DNA from: Pseudogracilibacillus sp037071985
GTDB lineage: Bacteria; Bacillota; Bacilli; Bacillales; Amphibacillaceae
Assembly: GCF_037071985.1 (NCBI RefSeq)
Contig: NZ_JAXHDF010000011.1
Coordinates: 1 to 64,000, forward strand
Length of the DNA: 64,000 nucleotides
Direction: 5' to 3'
In this document: piece after piece, positions 44,474 to 53,519 of the stretch
Layout of the letters: each line of letters begins with the position of its first letter
Numbering within the stretch: the stretch's first letter is position 1
Made by a program: the position numbers and the translations under genes
The notes under the pieces: generated by a model
Databases searched by the model: none
What the model was told of the DNA's origin: nothing
Seen by the model: the letters and a program-made list of their open reading frames with translations, nothing else

Positions 44474-45463
44474 TTAATAGTGATCAAATACTGTTTGAAT
44501 ATCTTCTATGGTGTTATATTTTAATAAACTTACCATAAGAAGAATTCTTGCTTTTTGTGGTAGTAAATTATCCCCATTAATAAAATTATAGTCTTTATAT
44601 GAATCGATTGGAACAACACGTCCATTGCCAACTCGACTACTTCTGACAACAAATAATCCATTTTCCGTTGCTCGTTGTAAAGCCTCAATTTCACTTGGTG
44701 AAACAAGTCCCGCCCCAGTACCTGCTGTTATTATTCCACGATATTTTTTTCTTTCAGTTATATGATCTATCACATGCCCAGTAGCCCCTGCATAGGAATA
44801 AACAATTTCAACATTTGGAAGCTTATCAATTTCTAAAGATGAAAATTCAGAGTTGAATGTATGTTTTCTTGTAGGGTTCCGATAAAACTGGACTTTTTTA
44901 TCCGGATCGATAAAACCTAGGTACCCAAATTGACCTGATTGAAATGCTTCGAGGCGGTATGTATTTGTTTTTGTTACTTCACGTGCGCCACTTATTTCAT
45001 CGTTTAGTTGAACGAGAACCCCATTATTATATGCTTCATCACTAGCCGCGACACGAATAGCTTGGAGTAAATTTAAATGAGCATCTGAACTTAATGAAGT
45101 AAAAGGACGCTGTGCTCCAACAAATACGATCGGCTTCTCAGTCGGTATGGTAAGGTGAAGAAAATATGCCGATTCTTCCAGAGTATTTGTTCCATGTGTG
45201 ATGACAACCCCATCAAAACCTTCTTCAAGTAAACAATTCATAACCTTTTTTCTTAATTTAATCCAATGGTCTGCATTTAATGTGGTGCTGCTGACAAGTA
45301 AAAAGGATTCAAATGATACATCCGCAAACTGCTTTATTTCAGGTATCGCTTCTAGAAAATTCTCTCCATTATATACGCCGGATTTATAATCTTTTAAATC
45401 TAATCTGTCTTTTCCATTACCAGAAATTGTACCGCCCATTTCAATTACTTTTATTTTTTTCAC
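44474..45463 (-). CDS. L-asparaginase (type I/II asparaginase family)
   Basis: Asparaginase of 329 aa converting asparagine to aspartate and ammonia. Seen: N-terminal threonine nucleophile in MGGTISG (T12), second threonine/aspartate in VITHGTNTLEESAYFL (about 86-101), GAQRP, and YSYAGATGHVID in the C-terminal domain. No signal peptide, so cytosolic. GGGGGA lies eight bases before the GTG start. Alone, convergent with the CoA-transferase gene across the repeat. Confidence 0.9.
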   Translation of the reverse strand: MKKIKVIEMGGTISGNGKDRLDLKDYKSGVYNGENFLEAIPEIKQFADVSFESFLLVSSTTLNADHWIKLRKKVMNCLLEEGFDGVVITHGTNTLEESAYFLHLTIPTEKPIVFVGAQRPFTSLSSDAHLNLLQAIRVAASDEAYNNGVLVQLNDEISGAREVTKTNTYRLEAFQSGQFGYLGFIDPDKKVQFYRNPTRKHTFNSEFSSLEIDKLPNVEIVYSYAGATGHVIDHITERKKYRGIITAGTGAGLVSPSEIEALQRATENGLFVVRSSRVGNGRVVPIDSYKDYNFINGDNLLPQKARILLMVSLLKYNTIEDIQTVFDHY

Positions 45464-45653
45464 ATATGCTCCCCCTTATAAATTGTTATTATATAGAAGT
45501 ATAAGGGATAAGAAAATAAAAGAAAGCTAAGAATAATGAGTAATTTAATAAAAGATAATAGTAATGGTGTATATTTTATAATCTCTGTAATTAAATTATA
45601 GACAAGTCTAGGAAATAAATTAGGAGTATTAAATTCATATTGTATTTATAAAA

Positions 45654-45689
45654 AATAAAGAGTGTTCAATATACACTCTTTATTTTTTT
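45654..45689. terminator. Terminator-like hairpin in the asparaginase/MFS spacer
   Basis: Perfect 12-base-pair stem AATAAAGAGTGT/ACACTCTTTATT, loop TCAATAT, T-runs on both sides. It is the most distal of three hairpins downstream of the minus-strand MFS gene. Confidence 0.75.
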
Positions 45690-45818
45690 ACCTTGTATGT
45701 TAGATGCATCCACGCAACTTTCCTGAAAATCTATTTTCTCACAGCATTGTTTATATTCCTATTGTAGGGGTATAGACAACATTTCGGAAATTTTGTACGC
45801 TATGCGAATTTCAACCTA

Positions 45819-45863
45819 AAAAAAGTTGATTTCCTGTACGCTAAGTTCATAATCGACTTTTTT
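45819..45863. terminator. Second terminator-like hairpin in the spacer
   Basis: Stem AAAAAAGTTGATT/AATCGACTTTTTT (one G-T pair) around a 19-base loop. Near it TGTACGCTA occurs twice (about 45794 and 45835). Confidence 0.6.
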
Positions 45864-45865
45864 CG

Positions 45866-45907
45866 AAAACAAATCCACCTTTATTAACATAGAAGTGGAT
45901 TTGTTTT
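45866..45907. terminator. Terminator directly after the MFS gene
   Basis: Thirteen-base-pair stem AAAACAAATCCAC/GTGGATTTGTTTT 18 bases past the stop at 45925; on the minus strand TTTT follows. Confidence 0.82.
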
Positions 45908-45924
45908 TAGATCGATTTATATAT

Positions 45925-47079
45925 TTATCTTTTCTTTTCATTTAAATAATCCTTATAGACTAAAACAGCAACAACAATAAAACTTAGACTAACAATTCGA
46001 AAGATCATCTCTAAACTGATCCATTCAGCCATAATACCTAATACAAATGCGCTAACTCCAACACCAACGTCAAAACTTGAATAAAAGGTTGCATTAGCTG
46101 CGCCACGTTTTTCTTCACTTACCTTTTGAACCGCCCATGTCTGTAAACATGGCATAACAGTTCCATAACCTGATCCAAATAAAATCGCCGATATAACCAG
46201 ATGAAAATCATTTGTTGCATAAGACAGCATAACAAGTGACAAAAATCCTAACATAGCTGACACAATGATGATAGACCAAGGTCCTTTTTTGTCATACCAT
46301 TTTCCAGTAAACGGACGTAATAAAGTGGCAACCGTCGCATTGATAAGGAAGAATAAAAAAATATGCTCTAAACCCTTTTGTTTTCCGAAAAGAACTAAGA
46401 AAGTAATAATCGCTCCAAAACCAAGTGTTGTGATGACCGCCAGTAATGCTGGAAACCATGCGTCTTTTTCAAAAATCATATCAAAAAATCGAAATGGTTG
46501 CTTCTCTCTCTTTATAGGAGTAGGCGAATGGACGAATTGAAGGGCAATGACTGCCGATAGGCTGAGTATTACGGATGACCAAATTAAAAGGTCAAAGGAA
46601 AAAGAGTCATATATAAAGATTCCTAAACTTGGTGCTATGATAGCCCCCACAGTTGTTGAAATAGAGAAATACCCCATTCCTTCTCCTAACCGTTTCTTAG
46701 GAATTAAATCGACCGCTATTGTACTATTCGCTGTTGTTGATACGCCCCACGCAATGCCATGAAAAAATCGTAAAAATAGAAATAGCCATACAATATTGAG
46801 AAAAGGATAAATAAATGTAACTATCATTAAAATTGCACTTGCACCAATGGCTAGACTTTTCCGTTGGTTATCAATTAAATAGTATCCTACCAAAGGTCTG
46901 ATTAAGACAGCACCTATAGTAAATAACGTAGTCACTAAACCCACTTGAATGGAAGAAGCATTAAGACTTAACAAATAAGCTGGCAAAATAGGAAGCAACA
47001 TTTCAAACCCAATAAAAACTAAAAAGTTGCTGATAAATACAAAAAGAAATGATTTATTAAAAATTTTTTGATTGTTCAT
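45925..47079 (-). CDS. MFS transporter
   Basis: Twelve-helix major facilitator protein of 384 aa. Seen: LLPILPAYLLSLNASSIQVGLVTTLFTIGAVLIRPLVGYYLID with the loop 2-3 region, GAIIAPSLGIFIYD (motif C-like, about 140-153) typical of drug-proton antiporters of 12 helices, and GKWYDKKGPW in the second half. Drug or metabolite export is likely; substrate not assignable. Monocistronic with terminators behind it. Confidence 0.87.
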   Translation of the reverse strand: MNNQKIFNKSFLFVFISNFLVFIGFEMLLPILPAYLLSLNASSIQVGLVTTLFTIGAVLIRPLVGYYLIDNQRKSLAIGASAILMIVTFIYPFLNIVWLFLFLRFFHGIAWGVSTTANSTIAVDLIPKKRLGEGMGYFSISTTVGAIIAPSLGIFIYDSFSFDLLIWSSVILSLSAVIALQFVHSPTPIKREKQPFRFFDMIFEKDAWFPALLAVITTLGFGAIITFLVLFGKQKGLEHIFLFFLINATVATLLRPFTGKWYDKKGPWSIIIVSAMLGFLSLVMLSYATNDFHLVISAILFGSGYGTVMPCLQTWAVQKVSEEKRGAANATFYSSFDVGVGVSAFVLGIMAEWISLEMIFRIVSLSFIVVAVLVYKDYLNEKKR

Positions 47080-47504
47080 ATATAGATTCCTCGCTTCTAA
47101 ATTTTTTTCTAACTTAGAAGCGTCTGGAACACTGAAACGTTTTTCAATTGCCTTATGTTTCTAATCAATCGACTCACCCTCTCTAAAACTCATATAAATT
47201 TATCAAAATAAAAAAGGCATCTCTAAGATTGCCTCGTTGTATAAAAATAATAGGCATTTCATTACTAGCATCAATTTTTTAAATAATTTTTTATTATATC
47301 TTATTTCTCAATTATAATCAACTAACTTTTTTATAAAACTGTATTGTAGATTAAATGACTTTATATGTCTCTCTTTAGAGAGAATACTAAGAGTTAAAGA
47401 AATTATCGAATTACAGCTTATTTGAGTTTTTTAACCATTTATTTACATCATCTCTTTTGCATTTTATTAACTAACGATACTATTTAACAAACTGCAACTT
47501 TAGT

Positions 47505-47720
47505 TTAGTACTTATTATGTGCGAGTACATCTGATTTGGTCGCATTATCTGATAAAGGATTTGCTTTATCATACTCTTCATCAAATTGTGCTTTGTTATC
47601 CTGTGCCCATTGGTTTGTCATTTCATTTGTACGTGCATCGGCTAATTTTGTAGCACTTGCTAACTTTCCGTCATTATTAAAAGCTTTTCTTACTAGATTT
47701 CTTGCTTTAGGATTATGGTC
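47505..47720 (-). pseudogene. C-terminal remnant of an unidentified gene
   Basis: On the minus strand a 71-codon frame reads a hydrophilic protein-like sequence (KARNLVRKAFNNDGKLAS, TKLADARTNEMTNQWAQ) and ends in TAA at 47505. An in-frame TGA stands directly upstream (47721-47723) next to the short palindrome GGTCTCAAAGACC, and there is no start with a ribosome binding site. It is most easily read as the 3' end of a lost gene. Family not recognised. Confidence 0.5.
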
Positions 47721-48179
47721 TCAAAGACCAAATAAAATTCTATATTTTGATTTATATATGAGATTATTATATAGCGTTTCATACAATTTTATGTTATATA
47801 GACAAAAGCTATAAATATATAATAAATATGTATTTGTAACTTTAAGACTATTAAAATATACTTAAATTACATATATTTCTATGACAGTGGCTTATAAGTT
47901 CTCTGATGTGTATATTCCTCCTGATATTCGGTTCATGTAGGATAATATAATGAGAAATATGAATGCGTTGACAATAGAAATTATGAACATGATAGAAACT
48001 AGGTTTTAAAATATTATTGTGCATCGATATGAATACTTTATAAACCTATAATGTCAAGTAGTTGGACGTAAGGAGAGGATACATTACCTAAATAAAATAA
48101 TAAAAATACGAATTCATTTAAAATCTTAAATAAAAACCTACGTTTATAAAAATAATGACCAACGTCTTTAATGTTAAAA

Positions 48180-48193
48180 TGTAAACGCTTAAT
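48180..48193 (+). promoter_or_regulatory. Candidate catabolite-responsive element (cre)
   Basis: TGTAAACGCTTAAT matches the CcpA consensus TGWAANCGNTNWCA at 12 of 14 positions and lies about 31 bases before the second YuiF-type gene. It would link expression to carbon catabolite repression. Inferred. Confidence 0.5.
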
Positions 48194-48224
48194 TAGCGGT
48201 ATTTTTTGAAGGAGGGTTTTAAGT

Positions 48225-49550
48225 ATGTTTAATGCTGTTTTAGTTAGTGTTATTGTTATGGTTGCTTTAAGTTTACTAAGAATAAATGTTTTATTTGCGT
48301 TAATTATTGCAGCGCTTACAGCTGGACTCATGTCTGGAATGAGTGTAGCTGATGCAGCTAATATTATGATTACTGGTATGACCGGTCAAGCGGAAACAGC
48401 ACTTAGCTATATTTTACTAGGAATTTTTGCTGTAATGATAGGTTTATCGGGAATTACAACGATTCTTGTTAATTTCATGTTAAAAATATTTGGAGAAAAG
48501 AAGACATGGCTTGCTTTAACCATCGCTGGTATAGCTTGTTTATCACAAAATGTTATACCTGTTCATATTGCATTTATTCCGATTTTAATACCTCCATTAT
48601 TAAATCTCTTTGATCGAATAAAATTAGATCGAAGAGCAGTAGCATCTGCTCTTACGTTTGGACTAAAGTTTCCTTATATTACGATACCTGTTGGATTCGG
48701 ATTAATTTTCCAAGGAATTATCCGAGATGAAATGACTGCAAATGGAATGGAAATTTCCTTAAATCAAGTAACAACCTCTATGCTATTTCCAGGAACAGCG
48801 ATGGTTGTTGGTTTATTGATTGCGATTTTTATTACGTACCGTAAAGATAGAGTAGCTAAGAAAGCGGAAGCGGTGGAAACAGCGGAAATTGATATTGCTG
48901 CTTCGATCGCCGAGAATAAAAATGAGGCATCATGGAATATGTTACACACCTTTACAGCTATAGCAATTATTGCAGCATTGAGTATCCAGCTAATAACAGA
49001 TTCACTTGTTCTTGGAGCTTTAGCGGGTATCATCGTCATGTTCCTTACACGTGTTGTGAAATTATATCAAGGTGACAAAGTGGTCCATGAAGGAATTGGA
49101 ATGATGGGGATGATTGCCTTTGTTATGTTAATTGCTTCAGGTTATGCAACAGTTTTAAAAGAAACAGGTGCAGTGGATGAACTTGTTGAGAAAACATTAT
49201 CACTAACAGGTTCCACGCCATTTGCTGTTGCATTCTTCCTCTTAGCCGTTGGTTTACTTATTACGATGGGAATTGGTACCTCTTTTGGAACGATTCCAAT
49301 ATTAGCAGCTTTATATGTTCCTGTTTTAATAGCAGCTGGATTTTCTCCATTAGCAAGTGCAGCACTTATAGGGACAGCAGCAGCCTTAGGGGACGCAGGA
49401 TCACCTGCATCTGACTCGACATTAGGGCCAACTGCAGGACTGAATGCTGACGGAAAGCATCATCATATTTGGGATACATGTGTTCCGACATTTTTACACT
49501 ACAATATACCATTATTTATCTTTGGTTTAATTGCAGCGCTTGTACTTTAA
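48225..49550 (+). CDS. YuiF-type permease, second copy; candidate histidine importer
   Basis: Transporter of 441 aa, near-duplicate of the protein at 25292-26614. Seen: identical-pattern start MFNAVLVSVIVMVALSLLRI, QNVIPVHIAFIPILIPPLL, GLKFPYITIPVGFGLIFQG and GDAGSPASDSTLGPTAGLNA; about 12 helices. AAGGAGGG precedes the ATG. It lies beside a LysR regulator and hutGHIU, and YuiF relatives are annotated as histidine permeases, so histidine uptake is the best guess. The two copies differ most in the cytoplasmic loop around residue 220. Confidence 0.83.
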   Translation: MFNAVLVSVIVMVALSLLRINVLFALIIAALTAGLMSGMSVADAANIMITGMTGQAETALSYILLGIFAVMIGLSGITTILVNFMLKIFGEKKTWLALTIAGIACLSQNVIPVHIAFIPILIPPLLNLFDRIKLDRRAVASALTFGLKFPYITIPVGFGLIFQGIIRDEMTANGMEISLNQVTTSMLFPGTAMVVGLLIAIFITYRKDRVAKKAEAVETAEIDIAASIAENKNEASWNMLHTFTAIAIIAALSIQLITDSLVLGALAGIIVMFLTRVVKLYQGDKVVHEGIGMMGMIAFVMLIASGYATVLKETGAVDELVEKTLSLTGSTPFAVAFFLLAVGLLITMGIGTSFGTIPILAALYVPVLIAAGFSPLASAALIGTAAALGDAGSPASDSTLGPTAGLNADGKHHHIWDTCVPTFLHYNIPLFIFGLIAALVL

Positions 49551-49557
49551 AAAAGAG

Positions 49558-49595
49558 AATCACCCTTTCTCACTTGAAGAAAGGGTGATTTTTTT
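49558..49595 (+). terminator. Terminator after YuiF copy 2
   Basis: Thirteen-base-pair stem AATCACCCTTTCT/AGAAAGGGTGATT, loop CACTTGA, then T7. The left arm AATCACCCTTTCT is the same as that of the terminator after copy 1. Confidence 0.9.
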
Positions 49596-49711
49596 GGGCA
49601 CATTTATAGCGATTCTTGGTGATTATAGTTTTCAATTATAATAGTAATCTATATTGGTTGGTAACTAGAAGGCCCTAGTAGTATAGTAATAAGCTGTCCA
49701 GGATCTCTTGT

Positions 49712-50596
49712 CTACTGTTCAAAAAACTTTTTTGTTTCTTCAATAAACTGGATGATAACTGGAGGTAAATAGCGATTTTTCATGCATGCAATATAAACTG
49801 TTCTCGATAAATTTGCATCTGAAATTATTTTCATTGAAAATGCTGATTGGGTATTCGATTTAATATAATTTTCTGGAACGATAGTAATACCAAGTCCTTC
49901 TTCCACTAGTGAACATGCAGTTTCAAATCTTTCAATTTCAAAATGAATATTCGGAGACGCGCCAGATTTACGAAATGCATTTAAAATATCTTGACGTGTT
50001 TGAAATCCTTCTTGGCAAATAATGAGCTCATCATCTTTTATATCATGGATTGAAATCGTTGGAGCACTCTCTAGATGATGCCCTTTAGGAAGTAATGCGA
50101 CTAAGTTTTCTTTATAGATCGGTACAGTATCAATTTCATCATTTTCAAAAAGTTGATTTGTAATAGCGAGGTGAATTTTATAATTTTGTAAAGCTATTTC
50201 AACTTGTTTTAGACCAAGTACCTCACGCAGTTTAATATTGACATCAGGGTTTACCTCGCGATAAGATGCAATTACTTTTGGCAACCAAAATTTAACAGAC
50301 TCAATTAAACCGATTTTTAATTCTAATGGACCTTCTTTTTTTAAACGTGTCATCTCCTTATGAACTTGCTCAAAATGATTGAGCAATTTTTTTGCTTCTT
50401 TATATAAAATTTCACCTTCAATCGTTAAGGAGATTTTTCTCGTATTTCTTTCAATTAAGGTGAGACCAACATTTTCTTCTAATTTTTTGATTGCTGAACT
50501 TAAAGAAGGTTGTGAAATATGTAGTTTTTTGGCGGCATTTGTAAAAGTCCCTTGATCGATTAATGTAGTGAAATATAATAATAATCTATTATCCAT
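49712..50596 (-). CDS. LysR-family regulator divergent from the hut operon
   Basis: Regulator of 294 aa. Seen: N-terminal helix-turn-helix (about 1-60: LIDQGTFTNAAKKLHISQPSLSSAIKKLE) and a LysR effector-binding domain (about 88-290: LKIGLIESVKFWLPKVI and VEEGLGITIVPENY). It is transcribed away from hutG across a 342-base region holding palindromes. Such divergent LysR genes commonly control the neighbour; histidine or urocanate as effector is inference. No hutP-like antiterminator gene is visible. Confidence 0.87.
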   Translation of the reverse strand: MDNRLLLYFTTLIDQGTFTNAAKKLHISQPSLSSAIKKLEENVGLTLIERNTRKISLTIEGEILYKEAKKLLNHFEQVHKEMTRLKKEGPLELKIGLIESVKFWLPKVIASYREVNPDVNIKLREVLGLKQVEIALQNYKIHLAITNQLFENDEIDTVPIYKENLVALLPKGHHLESAPTISIHDIKDDELIICQEGFQTRQDILNAFRKSGASPNIHFEIERFETACSLVEEGLGITIVPENYIKSNTQSAFSMKIISDANLSRTVYIACMKNRYLPPVIIQFIEETKKFFEQ

Positions 50597-50646
50597 CTGA
50601 AATCACCTATCCTTAAAATAGGAAATATTAAAATATTGAACATTAC

Positions 50647-50676
50647 TCATTAATTAAATGAATAGTAGTACGTACT
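50647..50676. promoter_or_regulatory. Palindromes in the lysR-hutG intergenic region
   Basis: TCATTAATTAAATGA (50647-50661) is a near-perfect dyad of LysR type, and AGTACGTACT (50667-50676) is a perfect ten-base palindrome. They sit 50-80 bases upstream of the lysR start. Either may be the regulator's binding site. The rest of 50597-50938 shows only AT-rich DNA and the AGGAG for hutG. Confidence 0.4.
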
Positions 50677-50938
50677 CCATTATATCATGACTTTTAAATT
50701 ACTAGCATACATGGCGAAATCGATGGATGATAAAATAATGCGCTTCAGAGATTGAGTGTGAATAAAAGGTAAATTATGTAATCTGTCACAGATGGAAATT
50801 ATAACAAGAGTTCTGGTTAGTATTTTAATATAATTTATAATTTTTAACTATAAATTTATAGGAAAATTGTATTTGTATTAATAAATAGGATGAAATAAAA
50901 TAAATATGTAAGTGTTATAGTTTGTAGGAGTGATGCAT

Positions 50939-51868
50939 TTGTATTATCAATGGACAGGAAGAGTAGACGAGAATGCAAAGGGAAAGCGCATTCATCAAGT
51001 AGTACAAAATACAGATATAAATGACTTGAAAAAAAGAAGTCAGAAATGTCTTGGTCTAGTTGGATTTGAATGTGATGAAGGTGTAAAAAGAAATAAAGGA
51101 AGAATAGGTGCTTCACAAGCTCCAAATGAAATAAGAAGATTACTTGCAAGCTTACCTTATCATTTTGTTGATATGGAAATTATAGATATAGGAAATGTAC
51201 AATGTATTGATAATGATTTAGAAGAAGCACAAGCTCAATTAGGTAAGAAGGTGGCCCAGCTTGTAAAAAATAATTATATCCCGATTATTTTAGGTGGAGG
51301 CCATGAAACATTTTATGGTCATTATTTGGGGGCTAGGGGAGCATTAGGTCATGATAAAAAAATCGGTATGATCAATTTAGATGCTCATTTCGATTTAAGA
51401 AATGACGACATACCTTCTTCCGGTACAATGTTTCGTCAAATTTTAGAAAACGATAAAAACACAGAATATTTATGTATAGGGATACAAGAATTAGGGAATA
51501 CGGAGCAACTCTTTTTAACTGCTAAAGATCACGATGTAAAATATATAATGGAAAAGGATATTCATCCATTACAGCAAACATTTGCAAAAATTGATGAGTT
51601 TGCTAATGAACAAGATTATGTGATCTACACCGTTTGTACGGATGTTATTAACCAAGCATATGCTCCAGGTGTAAGTGCTCCTGCTCCTTTTGGTCTAGAT
51701 CCAAAAACAGTAAGAGCAATTACAGAACATGTCGTAAAACAAGAAAACTTTTTAAGTATTGATATATCAGAAGTAAATCCGCAGTATGATGTTGCAGAAA
51801 AAACGGTTAGGCTAATTAGCTATCTCATTGCAGAAACTTTTATGCACATAAATAGCTCGAAGCGCTAA
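50939..51868 (+). CDS. hutG: Formimidoylglutamase
   Basis: Manganese-dependent ureohydrolase (309 aa) for the last step of histidine breakdown: N-formimidoyl-glutamate to glutamate and formamide. Seen: ureohydrolase metal motifs GGGHETFYGH (about 115-124), NLDAHFDLR (about 143-151) and VCTDVINQAYAPG. GTG 50930, ATG 50933 and TTG 50939 are in frame; AGGAG (50926-50930) is eight bases from the TTG, which I prefer. First of hutG-H-I-U; 142 bases separate it from hutH. Confidence 0.9.
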   Translation: MYYQWTGRVDENAKGKRIHQVVQNTDINDLKKRSQKCLGLVGFECDEGVKRNKGRIGASQAPNEIRRLLASLPYHFVDMEIIDIGNVQCIDNDLEEAQAQLGKKVAQLVKNNYIPIILGGGHETFYGHYLGARGALGHDKKIGMINLDAHFDLRNDDIPSSGTMFRQILENDKNTEYLCIGIQELGNTEQLFLTAKDHDVKYIMEKDIHPLQQTFAKIDEFANEQDYVIYTVCTDVINQAYAPGVSAPAPFGLDPKTVRAITEHVVKQENFLSIDISEVNPQYDVAEKTVRLISYLIAETFMHINSSKR

Positions 51869-52010
51869 AACTAACGGCTTAATAATAAGGTTTGGTTTGA
51901 ATAATGTTTTTTAGTAATGTCGTCTACTTATCAAATACGAAGAATTAAGTTACTAACTAACGAAAAAACTATAAATAAAGGTTAAACATATTTGAAGAGG
52001 GGGCATCTAG

Positions 52011-53501
52011 ATGATCAAACTAACAGGGGAAACATTAACGATAAATCAATTAAAAGAAATTTTATATGACAACAGAAAAGTCGAGATTGCAGAGGAAAGC
52101 TTAGCTAAAGTGCAAGCAAGCAGGGCGGCTGTTGAAAAAATTGTTAAAGGTAATGAAACTGTTTATGGGATTAATACTGGATTTGGTAAATTTAGCTCAG
52201 TAAAAATTGCGGAGGGAAATGTAACTGAATTACAGTTGAATTTAATTCGCTCTCATGCTTGCGGTGTAGGGGATCCTTTTCCAAGTGTCGTGTCAAAAGC
52301 GATGATGGTGTTAAGGTTAAATGCTCTAGTGAAAGGATTTTCAGGAATTAGAGTAGAAGTCGTACAATTATTGGTCGAATTAATTAATCGGAATATTATT
52401 CCTGTAGTTCCACAACAAGGTTCGTTAGGAGCTTCAGGTGACTTAGCTCCACTTGCACATTTAGCATTAGTTTTAATCGGAGAAGGTTCTGTATTTGACA
52501 ATTCAGGTGAAATCGTTCCTTCAGCAGAAGTATTCGAAAGACATAAAATTGCCCCAGTTATTTTGCAAGCAAAAGAAGGTTTAGCACTAATCAACGGCAC
52601 ACAAACAATGACAGCAATGGGTGTCGTCAATTATATAGAAGCAGAAAAATTAGCTTTAGATAGTGAATGGATTGCTGGAATGACTTTTGAATCACTTGAA
52701 GGTGTTATTGATGCCTTTTTACCAGAAACTCATGAAGTTCGTGGTTATCCACAACAAATTGACGTAGCAAAAAGAATGGTAGATTGGTTAGAAGGTAGCG
52801 AGTTAACGACAAGACAAAACGAAAAAAGAGTCCAAGACGCTTATTCATTAAGATGTATTCCGCAAGTACATGGTGCTTCTTGGCAAGTGCTAGATTATGT
52901 AAAAGAAAAATTAGAAATCGAAATCAATGCTGCTACAGACAACCCACTTATTTTTGAAAATGGGGATACGGTAATTTCTGGTGGGAATTTTCATGGACAA
53001 CCGATTGCATTTGCGATGGATTTCTTAAAAATAGCTGTTGCAGAGCTTGCGAATATTTCTGAACGCCGAATTGAACGTTTAGTTAATTCACAGTTAAACG
53101 AAGATTTACCATCATTTTTAAGTCCTGAACCTGGATTACAATCTGGAGCAATGATTATGCAATATGTTGCAGCATCCTTAGTTTCAGAAAATAAGACACT
53201 CGCACATCCCGCAAGTGTAGATTCGATTCCTTCTTCCGCTAATCAGGAAGACCATGTAAGTATGGGAACAACAGGGTCTAGACATGCATCATCCATTATT
53301 CAAAATAGCCGAAGAGTGTTAACGATTGAAGCGATTTGTGCGATGCAGGCTCTCGAATACAAAGGAGTAGAAAAAGCTTCACCAAAAATAAGACAGCAAT
53401 GGGCGTTAGTAAATGACGTTGTTCCAAGTTTAACAGAGGATAGAATTTTCCATAAGGATATGGAAAGATTAAATGATTATTTAAAAGAAATAAAAATTTA
53501 G
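52011..53501 (+). CDS. hutH: Histidine ammonia-lyase
   Basis: Cytoplasmic enzyme (496 aa) converting histidine to trans-urocanate and ammonia, first step of the pathway. Seen: the self-cyclising Ala-Ser-Gly triad at residues 141-143 (GSLGASGDLAPLAHLAL), which makes the MIO cofactor, plus YGINTGFGKF near 52 and GNFHGQP. Length is typical. AGAGGGGG precedes the ATG. Followed by hutI after 18 bases. Confidence 0.96.
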   Translation: MIKLTGETLTINQLKEILYDNRKVEIAEESLAKVQASRAAVEKIVKGNETVYGINTGFGKFSSVKIAEGNVTELQLNLIRSHACGVGDPFPSVVSKAMMVLRLNALVKGFSGIRVEVVQLLVELINRNIIPVVPQQGSLGASGDLAPLAHLALVLIGEGSVFDNSGEIVPSAEVFERHKIAPVILQAKEGLALINGTQTMTAMGVVNYIEAEKLALDSEWIAGMTFESLEGVIDAFLPETHEVRGYPQQIDVAKRMVDWLEGSELTTRQNEKRVQDAYSLRCIPQVHGASWQVLDYVKEKLEIEINAATDNPLIFENGDTVISGGNFHGQPIAFAMDFLKIAVAELANISERRIERLVNSQLNEDLPSFLSPEPGLQSGAMIMQYVAASLVSENKTLAHPASVDSIPSSANQEDHVSMGTTGSRHASSIIQNSRRVLTIEAICAMQALEYKGVEKASPKIRQQWALVNDVVPSLTEDRIFHKDMERLNDYLKEIKI

Positions 53502-53519
53502 TGTTGGGGAGGTAATAGG

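Larger units (their letters stand above)
47080..48224. other. Long, mostly non-coding interval
   Basis: About 1.15 kb, very AT-rich. It holds the decayed fragment at 47505-47720 and the candidate cre site before 48225. The remaining sequence shows no open frame with a ribosome binding site and looks like DNA eroding after gene loss. Confidence 0.45.

Noticed and set aside
47200..47300. T-box or riboswitch leader before the MFS gene
   Set aside because: I see a weak AGGCATCT/AGATTGCCT hairpin only; no conserved T-box sequence or riboswitch core could be recognised.
47536..47814. Plus-strand frame of 92 codons
   Set aside because: It is the antisense of the minus-strand remnant at 47505-47720, which has much more protein-like composition, and it has no ribosome binding site.
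52253..52630. Minus-strand frame of 125 codons inside hutH
   Set aside because: Antisense shadow of a strongly conserved gene; its cysteine- and proline-rich composition is typical of such shadows.
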